Assembly: GCA_902461565.1 (NCBI GenBank)
Contig: CABPYL010000031.1
Span: 1-36,217, forward strand
Reading direction: 5' to 3'
Source: an uncultured Porphyromonadaceae bacterium
GTDB lineage: Bacteria; Bacteroidota; Bacteroidia; Bacteroidales; Muribaculaceae
Length of the DNA stretch: 36,217 nucleotides
Positions 1 to 7,932 of this stretch are shown here, in pieces. Position 1 is the first letter of the stretch, and each line of letters opens with the position of its first letter. The position numbers and the translations under genes were made by a program. The notes under the pieces were generated by a model, which had not been told where the DNA came from, did no database searches, and saw nothing but the letters and a program-made list of their open reading frames with translations.

Positions 1-55
1 TCGTGTTTATCAACCTATTTTATCCTGAAAAATTTGCTCAAATCATAAGAATATG

Positions 56-323
56 TCAGATTGCCTGCGAATAGCGCAACAATATTTGTTTGCGGCGATA
101 GGAAAGACGCGCTTTGAGCATCTGGCCCTTGATTCCGCCCTTTTGCAAGAAGTCCTCTTTAATCAATTCAAGCATTTTATCAAGCATTTTGATTGTCCGG
201 AGGATTATTGGGAATGTGCTTTTGCAAAAACAGGTATGTAAGGTCGTAGATTGCCTCAGTCTTGCGAAAGACATGCAACTTGCGGTAGCTTGTCTTAGGT
301 CGGGCAAAATCTGCGTTTCCCAT
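56..323 (-). pseudogene. Remnant of a four-helix-bundle protein (23S IVS-like) gene
   Basis: Two reading frames on the minus strand carry the two ends of one known family. From an ATG at 323 the first frame reads a typical N-terminus, including SYRKLHVFRKTEAIYDLTYL, and stops after about 47 residues. The neighbouring frame then reads a C-terminus with MLDKMLELIKEDFLQKGGIK and ends at 56. The first resembles the start of Bacteroidota four-helix-bundle proteins. The second resembles the 'four helix bundle suffix' tail. The roughly 100-residue core between them is missing and the frame has shifted, so this looks like an internally deleted gene. A -7-like box (TATCTTTG on the minus strand, 394-401) lies upstream, after an AT-rich stretch with a repeated TAGCTATTTTA. 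The family match is from memory of its consensus. Confidence 0.55.
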
Positions 324-454
324 TGTCGGTTGAGTTATGTTGACAATAAACCTATAATAGCTATTTTAGCTAACTTAGCTATTTTATTTACCGCAAAGAT
401 AAGGATTATTTGATATTTTTCATTCGGGAAAGTACAAGTTTCAGTGAAAATCAC

Positions 455-462
455 TATTTTTG
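455..462 (+). promoter_or_regulatory. Probable -7 promoter box for mdh
   Basis: TATTTTTG fits the Bacteroidota TAnnTTTG consensus. No clear TTTG lies at the usual -33 distance, so the call rests on the -7 box and its position. It would give a leader of about 105 bases. Confidence 0.4.
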
Positions 463-478
463 TGTGAAATAATCAAAA

Positions 479-521
479 GAGCTTTAGCGAAAGCTCCGCT
501 ACGCAGCACTTTCGTGGCTGC
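479..521 (+). promoter_or_regulatory. Tandem hairpins in the mdh leader
   Basis: A perfect 7-bp hairpin (GAGCTTT, loop AGCG, AAAGCTC; 479-496) is followed by a second, bulged hairpin (GCAGC 503-507 with GCTGC 517-521). CGAAAG (488-493) can instead pair with CTTTCG (509-514), which would break both. Function is unknown; structure only. Confidence 0.4.
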
Positions 522-573
522 CGCGCGTTATTTCAGTTGCAAGACTTAACTCACCAACATAAAAACACGAACT

Positions 574-1584
574 ATGAAATTTCTTACAAACGACAAACTC
601 CTTATTGTCGGTGCAGCCGGAATGATTGGCTCCAACATGACCCAGACAGCTCTTATGCTGGGCCTAACCCCCAACATCTGCCTCTACGACGTATTCAGTG
701 CCGAAGGCGTTGCCAAAGAAATGCGCCAGTGCGGTTTTGATGACGCAAACATCACCAGCACTACCGATCCCGCCGAGGCATTCACCGGCGCCAAATACAT
801 AATTTCTTCCGGCGGTGCTCCCCGTAAGGAAGGCATGACCCGCGAAGACCTTCTGGCCGGCAACTCCAAAGCCGCTGAAGAACTTGGCGAAAACATCAAG
901 AAATACTGCCCCGATGCAAAATTCCTTGTTGTTATCTTCAACCCCGCCGACATCACCGGCCTCGTTGCCCTTATCCACAGCGGTCTGAAGCCCAACCAGG
1001 TTGCAACTCTCGCAGCCCTCGACTCCACCCGTCTGAAAGAAGCCCTCGCCCTCCACTTCGGCGTTAGCCAGAACGTTGTTAAGAACGCTTATACCTACGG
1101 CGGCCACGGCGAAAAGATGGCAGTATTCGCTTCCCCCACAACTGTGGACGGCGTTAAGCTCACCGACATCATCGCAGCCAAAGAAACTGTTAACGGCAAG
1201 GGTCTTACCGGTATCGAATGGGAACAGATGCAGAAAGAAGTTACCCAGGGTGGTGCCAAGATTATCGAACTGCGTCGCCGCAGTTCGTTCCAGAGCCCCG
1301 CTTACCTGTCTGTAAAGATGGTGGAAGCAGCTATGGGTGGCGAAGAATTCGAATATCCCGCAGGCGCATACGCCGACAGCGCACGCTTCAACCACGTTAT
1401 GATGGCTATGCCTACCCGTATCACCTCCGACGGCGTTTACAGCAAGCCCATCGTAGGAACTCCTGCCGAAATGGCTGCCCTGCAGGCAAGCTATGAGCAC
1501 CTCTGCAAGATGCGCGACGAAGTTATCGCTATGGGTGTTGTTCCTCCCGTTGAAAAATGGAACGAACTCAACCCCAACCTCTGA
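574..1584 (+). CDS. mdh: Malate dehydrogenase
   Basis: Interconverts malate and oxaloacetate with NAD in the cytoplasm; in Bacteroidales it mainly serves the reductive, fumarate-forming branch. The 336-residue protein begins with a Rossmann NAD-binding loop, GAAGMIG (residues 13-19). It carries the mobile substrate loop around APRKEGMTREDLL with its arginine, an NPADI motif, and the catalytic histidine H178 in GGHGE. Length and the GGAPRKEG form match the Bacteroidota malate dehydrogenase group rather than lactate dehydrogenase. The gene stands alone, preceded by a structured leader and followed by a strong bidirectional terminator. The ATG at 574 sits directly before the Rossmann strand, so the start is secure. 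Confidence 0.95.
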   Translation: MKFLTNDKLLIVGAAGMIGSNMTQTALMLGLTPNICLYDVFSAEGVAKEMRQCGFDDANITSTTDPAEAFTGAKYIISSGGAPRKEGMTREDLLAGNSKAAEELGENIKKYCPDAKFLVVIFNPADITGLVALIHSGLKPNQVATLAALDSTRLKEALALHFGVSQNVVKNAYTYGGHGEKMAVFASPTTVDGVKLTDIIAAKETVNGKGLTGIEWEQMQKEVTQGGAKIIELRRRSSFQSPAYLSVKMVEAAMGGEEFEYPAGAYADSARFNHVMMAMPTRITSDGVYSKPIVGTPAEMAALQASYEHLCKMRDEVIAMGVVPPVEKWNELNPNL

Positions 1585-1602
1585 TAAGTTAACCTTATTC
1601 AT

Positions 1603-1635
1603 AAAAAAACGTCCCCGGGATCGAGGACGTTTTTT
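1603..1635. terminator. Bidirectional intrinsic terminator between mdh and pyrC
   Basis: An A-run and ACGTCC are mirrored by GGACGT and a T-run around a 10-base loop. It can serve mdh on the plus strand and pyrC, whose stop is at 1642, on the minus strand. Confidence 0.9.
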
Positions 1636-1641
1636 ATGTCG

Positions 1642-2907
1642 TTACTGGCGCCCTACAGAGAGGGGCCGCACCGAGTGCCGGACGGTTCGGCCGGCAAATG
1701 GCGTCCATCCACACAGGCTCACGACCTCGCTGTCGGTTATGATGTGCTGTTCCGACGGAGCGACCAGAACCAGATCCGACGGCACACCGGATTCTATGCG
1801 TCCGGCAGAGCCAAGGCCGAAAATTGCATGAGGAGCGGCAGTCATGCGCTCTACTATCACATCGAGCGGCAGATATTCCAGCATCATAGCGAGTGCGAAC
1901 TGTATCGACGGCGCACCTGAAGCTGCCGTGAGTGCGCCGCCAATCTTGTCGGCAGGCAGATGCGGAGCATGGTCGGTACCGATGGTATCGATAGCGCCCG
2001 ACAGCACAGCCTCACGTAAAGCAGCGGCATCGTCGGGTGTCTTTATGGCGGGATTAATTTTGTGCAGCGACGTCCGGTTGGCCTCGTCGGCCAGTACAGG
2101 GTCCATGTACATGGGCGTGGTTTCAGCAGTTATCTGCTTGTCGGCCACAGCGCCGGGACGGAAGAAGCGGCGGACTTCCTCGGCAGTACTCACATGGGCA
2201 ACATGCAGGTGTACTCCCGTGCGGAGGGCCATTTCTATGGCACGGTCGGTGGCTCGCAAGCAAGCCTCGGCACTGCGTATGCGGTGATGCTCGCTCACGG
2301 GAACTGCAGCCGCACTCCCGTATCGGGCTATTGCCTCTGCCGCGTTGGCGGCAATCATATCGTTATCCTCGGCATGTACCATCACCGGCAGCCCTGCCGA
2401 GGCACAATAGCGCATCAGTTCCAGTAGTTCCGCCTCCGGAGGACAGCTCATAGAGCCGGTACTTGTGCCGAGGAACACTTTTACACCCGGTATCTCGCCG
2501 GGGGCAAACTTCACAACCTCCTTCATGCAGCCCGGAACGGCACCCCAGAAGGCGTGATAATGGACAGCAGATGTAGAGCGCCCCATTTCTACTTTTGCCC
2601 GGAGCGCTTCCGCGGTGGTGGTGGCCGGAGATGTGTTCGGCATGTCGCATACTGTGGTTATGCCGCCGAGCAACGCTGCACGGCTTTCGGTGGCTATCGT
2701 GGCCTTGCGCTCGAGGCCCGGCTCACGGAAATGGACGTGCATGTCGGTCAGGCCGGGAATCAAATCGGCACCGGAAGCGTCGATAACATCAGCGGCCTCG
2801 GCAGCACGTGGGCACGCCCCTGCGCCTGCTGCAATGACAGTCTTGTCGTCAAACAGTACCCACGAATCCGGAGTTCCGTTGACGCGTGCGTTCTTTATAA
2901 GTTTCAT
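1642..2907 (-). CDS. pyrC: Dihydroorotase
   Basis: Catalyses ring closure of carbamoyl-aspartate to dihydroorotate, the third step of pyrimidine synthesis. The 421-residue amidohydrolase has the zinc-binding HVHFREPG (H57, H59), DMPNTSP near 88, the lysine expected to be carboxylated in GVKVFLGTSTGSM (K143), metal-ligand histidines H178 (VHAED) and H238 (HVAHVST), and the catalytic aspartate D312 in GTDHAPH. All ligands of an active class I enzyme are present. Its ATG overlaps the TGA of the upstream glycosyltransferase (ATGA at 2904-2907), so the two are translationally coupled. A bidirectional terminator follows seven bases after the stop. Confidence 0.95.
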   Translation of the reverse strand: MKLIKNARVNGTPDSWVLFDDKTVIAAGAGACPRAAEAADVIDASGADLIPGLTDMHVHFREPGLERKATIATESRAALLGGITTVCDMPNTSPATTTAEALRAKVEMGRSTSAVHYHAFWGAVPGCMKEVVKFAPGEIPGVKVFLGTSTGSMSCPPEAELLELMRYCASAGLPVMVHAEDNDMIAANAAEAIARYGSAAAVPVSEHHRIRSAEACLRATDRAIEMALRTGVHLHVAHVSTAEEVRRFFRPGAVADKQITAETTPMYMDPVLADEANRTSLHKINPAIKTPDDAAALREAVLSGAIDTIGTDHAPHLPADKIGGALTAASGAPSIQFALAMMLEYLPLDVIVERMTAAPHAIFGLGSAGRIESGVPSDLVLVAPSEQHIITDSEVVSLCGWTPFAGRTVRHSVRPLSVGRQ

Positions 2908-3668
2908 TTTCTGGATTTGCCGGAAAGTTTCTTACAGATGCTGTCCCATTTGAGACGTATAACACCGAAAACAGCCTCGCTGAAAATACCCGAGTTCATC
3001 TTGCTGGTGCCGAGCACGCGGTTCACAAAGATAATCGGTACCTCTACCACCTTGAAACCGTTGGTATAGGACGTGTATTTCATCTCTATCTGGAAAGCGT
3101 AGCCCTTGAACTTTATTTTGTCGAGATCGAGAGCCTCCAGCACACGGCGGCGATAACATACGAAACCGGCGGTGGTGTCGTGTACCGGAATACCTGTTAT
3201 AAAGCGCACATACTTTGAAGCAAAGAACGACATGAGCACGCGCCCCATCGGCCAGTTCACAACGTTGACGCCGGAGACATAACGGGAACCTACAACAACG
3301 TCGGCACTCTGGTCGATCGCCGCCTGCCGCAACCGTTCAAGGTCTTTGGGATTGTGCGAGAAATCGGCATCCATCTCACATATATATTCGTAACCGCGCC
3401 GCAGACATTCCCTGAAGCCGGCGATGTACGCCGTTCCGAGGCCAAGTTTGCCGCTCCGCTCGATAATGCTGACGCGACCGGGGTGTTCCTCTATTTTTCT
3501 CTTCACGATGGCAGCCGTCCCGTCAGGCGAATTATCGTCCACCACAAGTATATCGAAGGGCGTAGGCAAAGCGAGAACAGCGTCGATTATGGCAGCGGCG
3601 TTCTCGCATTCATTATACATCGGAATGATAACCACGGCGTCGCTGCGCCGTGCTGATTCGTTGCTCAT
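2904..3668 (-). CDS. Polyprenol-phosphate mannose synthase-like glycosyltransferase (GT2)
   Basis: A family 2 glycosyltransferase of the dolichol/polyprenol-phosphate mannose synthase (DPM1) type, expected to transfer a sugar from a nucleotide donor to a polyprenyl phosphate at the inner membrane face. The 254 residues include VIIPMYNE (13-20), the donor-binding VDDNSPDG near 43, GLGTAYIAGF, the metal-binding EMDADFSH near 98 and GSRYVSGVNVVNWP. There is no C-terminal membrane domain, so it is the short, soluble DPM1 form. It overlaps pyrC by four bases; this pairing recurs in Bacteroidota (from memory). The sugar cannot be read from the sequence. Confidence 0.85.
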   Translation of the reverse strand: MSNESARRSDAVVIIPMYNECENAAAIIDAVLALPTPFDILVVDDNSPDGTAAIVKRKIEEHPGRVSIIERSGKLGLGTAYIAGFRECLRRGYEYICEMDADFSHNPKDLERLRQAAIDQSADVVVGSRYVSGVNVVNWPMGRVLMSFFASKYVRFITGIPVHDTTAGFVCYRRRVLEALDLDKIKFKGYAFQIEMKYTSYTNGFKVVEVPIIFVNRVLGTSKMNSGIFSEAVFGVIRLKWDSICKKLSGKSRK

Positions 3669-3689
3669 GTTATCTGTGCTTTAGAAGCG

Positions 3690-3697
3690 CAAAATTA
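3690..3697 (-). promoter_or_regulatory. -7 promoter box for the glycosyltransferase-pyrC unit
   Basis: TAATTTTG on the minus strand matches TAnnTTTG and lies 21 bases before the start codon at 3668. No good -33 TTTG is seen. The preceding unit has no clear terminator, so read-through is also possible. Confidence 0.5.
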
Positions 3698-3774
3698 ACT
3701 AAAAAGTGCGGAATTTCCATTCTTGTGCGGATGCAGCATCGGCAGGCGTAACGTTAAATTGCCTTAAATGCATA

Positions 3775-4254
3775 TCAGCGGACATAGAAAACCGTATCCA
3801 CCGAAATGCGCACATCGTAGGGGGTGGCCTGGTCGGCGCGCTGCGGGACAGTGGAACGGCGGTAGTAGAAGGCATTCTGCACATCCCACGACCGCAGGCT
3901 CAGCTGCCTCGTTTCTCGCGCAGGTATCGAAGTGGCCGAATGGTGGCTTGCGGCATGCAGCTGACGGTTGGAGCCGTCGAGATAGGTGATGGTAAAAGCT
4001 ATCGCAGCAACTGCGCGGTCGCTGTTGTTTGTAGCAAAAAATGTTTCGCGGCGCGAACGGAGCGGTTTATCGTATCCGTTGATATCCAGAAGATGCCCGC
4101 CAGGCGCGACAACAACCGTATCCAGTGATGTCCTGACAGTATCGGCAGGACTATCCATGTGCTCGGCGGCACGCAGCTTGCCGCGGAGAGTACGCTGGGC
4201 ACCGGCTCCGATAACCACGGCGGCCACAAGGCATAGAGAGAGAAATTCTTTCAT
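3775..4254 (-). CDS. Secreted protein of unknown function
   Basis: I do not recognise a named family. The 159-residue product starts with a signal peptide (MKEFLSLCLVAAVVIGAGAQ), followed by a short basic linker and a region predicted to be mostly beta strand, with features such as DTVVVAPGGHLLDINGYDKP, FFATNNSD and ITYLDGSN. The pattern suggests a small beta-sandwich exported to the periplasm or surface (inference). It is the last gene of the six-gene minus-strand unit. Its start lies two bases after the stop of the gene before it, so the two are almost certainly co-translated. No clear terminator follows. Confidence 0.7.
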   Translation of the reverse strand: MKEFLSLCLVAAVVIGAGAQRTLRGKLRAAEHMDSPADTVRTSLDTVVVAPGGHLLDINGYDKPLRSRRETFFATNNSDRAVAAIAFTITYLDGSNRQLHAASHHSATSIPARETRQLSLRSWDVQNAFYYRRSTVPQRADQATPYDVRISVDTVFYVR

Positions 4255-4256
4255 GA

Positions 4257-4787
4257 TTACAGAACAATTATATCACCCGAAGGTTCCGGCGCCACGCGGC
4301 GCGCGCCGTCCAGCCCTTCGGGACGCGTATCGGTGGAAGATACAGAAAAGCGGAAAAGATACGGCAGAAGCCGCGCGAAATTCACCCGCAGCCCCTTTGT
4401 ATACTGCACAAAATTCATCGTACCCTCCGGCGACAGGTTTATGGCGAAAGTGCGCTTGCGTTGTTTGCGCCAGCTCTTACCGTTGTCGCGGGGATTCAGA
4501 AGCAAGGTGGCATCGTACACACCGGGCTTGGCCGTGCGCCTCATGGTGCCGAAATATGTGCCGGGAGCAATAGTAAGGTCATCGGAATAAAGCATTTCCA
4601 GACAGAACTCGTCTTTGTTTCCCGGTACCGGCGATACTGTAAAAAACGCGCCGGCTGGCAATTTCTGCCATACACCGATCTCGTATGTTCCTGCCGCCAC
4701 AACAGAGTCAAGCCTGATCCACCGCGCCTGCGCCGCCGCACGGGCGGCAACGAGCAACAACAGCGACAACAGGACGCCACGCATCAT
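4257..4787 (-). CDS. Secreted protein of unknown function
   Basis: A 176-residue protein with a signal peptide (MMRGVLLSLLLLVAARAAAQ) and a beta-rich body. The frame stays open 21 codons upstream to 4850, but the ATG at 4787 is preferred. It begins the signal peptide directly and overlaps the TGA of the upstream barrel gene in the ATGA arrangement (4784-4787). The body has LDSVVAAGTYEIGVW near the N-terminus, a basic stretch RDNGKSWRKQRKRTF in the middle, and a proline-rich C-terminus. I do not recognise the family. Tight coupling to a DUF3078 outer-membrane protein and to a second small secreted protein suggests a shared envelope role (inference). Confidence 0.7.
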   Translation of the reverse strand: MMRGVLLSLLLLVAARAAAQARWIRLDSVVAAGTYEIGVWQKLPAGAFFTVSPVPGNKDEFCLEMLYSDDLTIAPGTYFGTMRRTAKPGVYDATLLLNPRDNGKSWRKQRKRTFAINLSPEGTMNFVQYTKGLRVNFARLLPYLFRFSVSSTDTRPEGLDGARRVAPEPSGDIIVL

Positions 4788-6175
4788 AACATGCTGAACT
4801 TGTATGCGAAGCCGATAGAAAGAATTTCCTTTAGCTGCAGCTTCTTCCATTTGCTGTCCGGATTTTCTGTGGGAGGCGTCTTGCTGTCGAAGCGGGCATG
4901 CACAAATATCTGGGTGGAAAGGAAGCGGTTGATTTCGAAGGAAACAGTATTCTCCCAGTCGGCCTGAAAACTCTCGTAGTCGGTGAATGTGAAGAAACGC
5001 GACCGGTAAGTGATGTTATATGCCAGCTTCCATGTCCAGTTCAGCGTGGCGCTGGAACCGAACTTGCTCTTTGTCTTGTGATGCGGCTCAAGACTGTATA
5101 TCGTGGGGTCGATATCGCTGTTCACACAAGTTTTCAGCGAGTAGGACAGCGGTGAGATGGAGGCGTCGAAATTGAAAGTTTTCTTCTGGTTAGTCGTATT
5201 ATACGTCATACCTATACCGGCTGTAAATTCACCTGGCGAGAGGAAAGCCGAGCGCAGATTGCGCGAATTCACCGGATAGTAGTTGAACAGCTGGGTCTTC
5301 AGCTGAGCGTTAAAAGAGTAGTACCATTTGCTCACAGCCTTGATACCAAGCATGGTATTGATCTGCAGAAGGTCGTCGGAGATGGTATAGTCGTGAATGG
5401 AATCGTTGGGTGCGTTGTTCAGACCTAGCTTGTACTGTGCTGTTGTCTCGAACAGCAGATTGGGATGATACTTCGGATTCAGTTTCACATTATAGTACAG
5501 ATTGCCGAGCACAGTAAGGCTGTTGTTGCCGCCCTGATACCAGTTGGGCGAAACATAAGCCTGTGAGAACTGAAGCGATGCCGTGAATGTGCGTATCCAG
5601 TGCCGTTTCTTAAGTTCCTCGGCGTGGAGGGTGGAGGTCACCTCGGTGTTCGTTATGTTCTCGGTAATCTCTATGGTATGTTTGGTGGGATCCACCGTGG
5701 CTGTGAAACGCTTGGGAGCCTCAGGCAACAGATTGATGTTGTATGCCACCACATCGGGATGCTTAAAGAACAGATAACGGTTCATCCTGTTCATACGCTG
5801 AGCCAGTGCGGCCTCCTCCTCTACCCACCTGGTGGCCGGATTGTCCGAAAACAGCGGTGTTTCCACACTCGTGGAATCTGCAAGTAGGAAATCCTCATAC
5901 ACTGCCGGACGGAACGAATAGCGCGGCAGAACACGGTCGTGCCACGAGGGATCAGTCGCGCTGATATTCACAGTGTCCAGATGTGCGTGAAGCTCTTCCA
6001 GAGTACGTTCGACAAAGAATGCGCTGTCCGGCATAATATAAATGCTGTCCAATGCTTCCGTAACAGCCGTAGCATCGGGTATTACCGATGCTATGGATGT
6101 TGTGTTCTGGGCCGCTGCACCGACAGTACTGAACAACATCGCAGCAGAAGCTATTATGTGAGTGAGGTGTTTCAT
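4784..6175 (-). CDS. DUF3078 outer-membrane beta-barrel protein
   Basis: A 463-residue protein with a signal peptide (MKHLTHIIASAAMLFSTVGA). The first part, to about residue 190, is a periplasmic region rich in acidic and proline residues. After it comes a run of alternating hydrophobic and polar strands typical of an outer-membrane barrel, with the DUF3078 hallmark around FSQAYVSPNWYQGGNNSLTV, and a last strand ending in an aromatic-rich tail (IGFAYKFSML). The frame is open to 6274, but the ATG at 6175 starts the signal peptide, and an earlier start would run into menG/ubiE. The function of DUF3078 proteins is unknown. It sits 22 bases after menG/ubiE and overlaps the next gene by four bases. 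Confidence 0.85.
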   Translation of the reverse strand: MKHLTHIIASAAMLFSTVGAAAQNTTSIASVIPDATAVTEALDSIYIMPDSAFFVERTLEELHAHLDTVNISATDPSWHDRVLPRYSFRPAVYEDFLLADSTSVETPLFSDNPATRWVEEEAALAQRMNRMNRYLFFKHPDVVAYNINLLPEAPKRFTATVDPTKHTIEITENITNTEVTSTLHAEELKKRHWIRTFTASLQFSQAYVSPNWYQGGNNSLTVLGNLYYNVKLNPKYHPNLLFETTAQYKLGLNNAPNDSIHDYTISDDLLQINTMLGIKAVSKWYYSFNAQLKTQLFNYYPVNSRNLRSAFLSPGEFTAGIGMTYNTTNQKKTFNFDASISPLSYSLKTCVNSDIDPTIYSLEPHHKTKSKFGSSATLNWTWKLAYNITYRSRFFTFTDYESFQADWENTVSFEINRFLSTQIFVHARFDSKTPPTENPDSKWKKLQLKEILSIGFAYKFSML

Positions 6176-6197
6176 GTCTGTTCTATGAATGTGATGG

Positions 6198-6938
6198 TTA
6201 AGCCTTTGAGGCAGTATATAGTGTGCACACACCGAACGGCATGCGGCGGAAGCGGGCGTTGCTGAAGCCCGCACGAAGCATGATATCCGTCATCGCCTGG
6301 CCTGCGGGAGCTGCGGCGATACTTTCGGGAAGATAAGTGTATGCCCGGGAATCACCCGAGACAATCCGTCCGGCAAAGGGGATTATAACGCGGGTGTAGA
6401 GAGCGTAGAAAGGTTTTACGAACGGATTCACCGGCTTCGACAGCTCCAGTACTGCTAATGTGCCGCCGGGGCGGAGTATACGCAGCATCTCGCGGTAGCC
6501 GGCCCCGATGTCGGCGAAGTTACGCACTCCGTAGGCAACGGTAACCATATCGGCACACGCATCGGGAAGCCCCGTGGCGAGGCAGTCGGCACACCGGAAC
6601 GAAAGTCTCGGGCCTTCAGGAGCCGTCTTGGCGCGATTACGTGCCTTGTCGAGCATACCCTCCGATATGTCCAGACCCTCCACTGTAGCTTTCGGCAGCG
6701 TCGAGGCAATAGCGAAAGCCACGTCTCCGGTTCCCGTTGCAAGATCTATCACATGCGCGGGAGCTGCTTCTCGCACTGCTTTGAGCAGAGCGCGAAGCCA
6801 CAGTCTGTCCATACCCATAGACATGGCGCGGTTCATAAAATCGTAGGCGGGCGCGATAGCATTGAACATCGCCGCCACCTGCTCCTTTTTCCCGCGGGAA
6901 TCGTCGCTGTAGGGATTAATCTGTTCTACCTCCGTCAT
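6198..6938 (-). CDS. menG/ubiE: Demethylmenaquinone methyltransferase
   Basis: Adds the last methyl group in menaquinone synthesis, using S-adenosylmethionine. The 246-residue protein has the UbiE signature region YDFMNRAMSMGMDRLW (32-47), the SAM-binding loop DLATGTGD (65-72), the acidic end of strand 2 (GLDIS), YGVRNFAD, and RPGGTLAVLELSKP. Bacteroidales use menaquinone, so the demethylmenaquinone reaction is the relevant one. It lies 18 bases after purC and 22 before the DUF3078 gene, inside the phoH-led unit. Confidence 0.93.
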   Translation of the reverse strand: MTEVEQINPYSDDSRGKKEQVAAMFNAIAPAYDFMNRAMSMGMDRLWLRALLKAVREAAPAHVIDLATGTGDVAFAIASTLPKATVEGLDISEGMLDKARNRAKTAPEGPRLSFRCADCLATGLPDACADMVTVAYGVRNFADIGAGYREMLRILRPGGTLAVLELSKPVNPFVKPFYALYTRVIIPFAGRIVSGDSRAYTYLPESIAAAPAGQAMTDIMLRAGFSNARFRRMPFGVCTLYTASKA

Positions 6939-6956
6939 GTATATCCAACTGAAAAA

Positions 6957-7907
6957 TCAGTTTGCCAGACGGTCCAGAAAATCGAGCACGTTCTTTTCTA
7001 TGCGGGCTGCAGCGTTCTCTTCGGAGGCGGGCACGAATTTGCGTCCCGTAAGATGCTCGTACAGCTCGATATAGCGTTCGGATATGCTGCGGCATACTTC
7101 CTCGGTCATCTCGGGCACTTTCTCGCCGGGACGGCCCATGAAGCCATTGGCCATGAGCCACTGGCGCACGAATTCCTTCGACAGCTGACGCTGGGGCTTG
7201 CCGGCCTTGAAAAGTTCTTCGTATGTGTCGGCATAGAAATAGCGCGACGAGTCGGGGGTATGGATTTCGTCTATAAGAATCACCTTTCCGTCGTGCTTGC
7301 CAAACTCGTATTTTGTATCCACCAGCACAAGGCCCTTATCGGCAGCCATGCGTGTACCGATTTCAAAAAGCTTGCGGGTATAGTCCTCCATAACGGCATA
7401 GTCCTCGGCGCTGACAATACCCTGCTCCACAATCTCGCGTCCGGAAATGTTCTGGTCGTGCCCGGCCTCAGCCTTTGTTGTAGGGGTGATGATAGGTTCG
7501 GGCAGACGCTCGTTCTCGTGCAGCCCCTCGGGAAGGGTTACACCGCAGATGGTGCGGTTGCCTGCAGCATAGTCGCGCCATGCGCTGCCGGCGAGATAGC
7601 CGCGGATAATCATTTCCACGCGGAATCCCTCGCAACGGACGCCTGCAGTTGCCATCGGGTCTACTTCGGCAAGCTTCCAGTTGGGAACGGCGTCGGATGT
7701 AGCGTCAAGGAAATAGTTTGCTATCTGGTTCAGCACCTGTCCCTTGTAAGGAATGCCCTTGGGAAGTACTACATCGAATGCCGATATACGGTCGGTAGCG
7801 ACCATTACAAGGAGGTCGTTTTCGATAGAATAAACGTCGCGAACCTTGCCGTGGTACACGGGAGCGGTTTCGTTAGGAAATTTGAAATCTGTGATAGTGA
7901 GTGGCAT
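6957..7907 (-). CDS. purC: SAICAR synthetase
   Basis: Phosphoribosyl-aminoimidazole-succinocarboxamide synthase, which joins aspartate to CAIR with ATP in purine synthesis. The 316-residue protein starts with MPLTITDFKFPNETAPVYHG, followed by the nucleotide-binding GKVRDVYSI, the substrate loop DRISAFDVVLP, RGYLAGSAWRDY, and the metal-binding LIDEIHTPDSSRYF. The length fits the longer, yeast ADE1-like form. The frame is open to 8102, but that extension would lie inside the phoH-like gene and has no purC character; the ATG at 7907, 25 bases after the phoH stop, is chosen. Confidence 0.95.
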   Translation of the reverse strand: MPLTITDFKFPNETAPVYHGKVRDVYSIENDLLVMVATDRISAFDVVLPKGIPYKGQVLNQIANYFLDATSDAVPNWKLAEVDPMATAGVRCEGFRVEMIIRGYLAGSAWRDYAAGNRTICGVTLPEGLHENERLPEPIITPTTKAEAGHDQNISGREIVEQGIVSAEDYAVMEDYTRKLFEIGTRMAADKGLVLVDTKYEFGKHDGKVILIDEIHTPDSSRYFYADTYEELFKAGKPQRQLSKEFVRQWLMANGFMGRPGEKVPEMTEEVCRSISERYIELYEHLTGRKFVPASEENAAARIEKNVLDFLDRLAN

Positions 7908-7932
7908 ATCCTTTATGTGTTTATTGATTAAT

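Noticed and set aside
664..1602. Minus-strand frame opposite mdh
   Set aside because: Antisense shadow of a clear malate dehydrogenase gene.
3699..3774. A terminator between the six-gene unit and the glycosyltransferase
   Set aside because: Only a short GATGC/GCATC dyad without a T-run is present.
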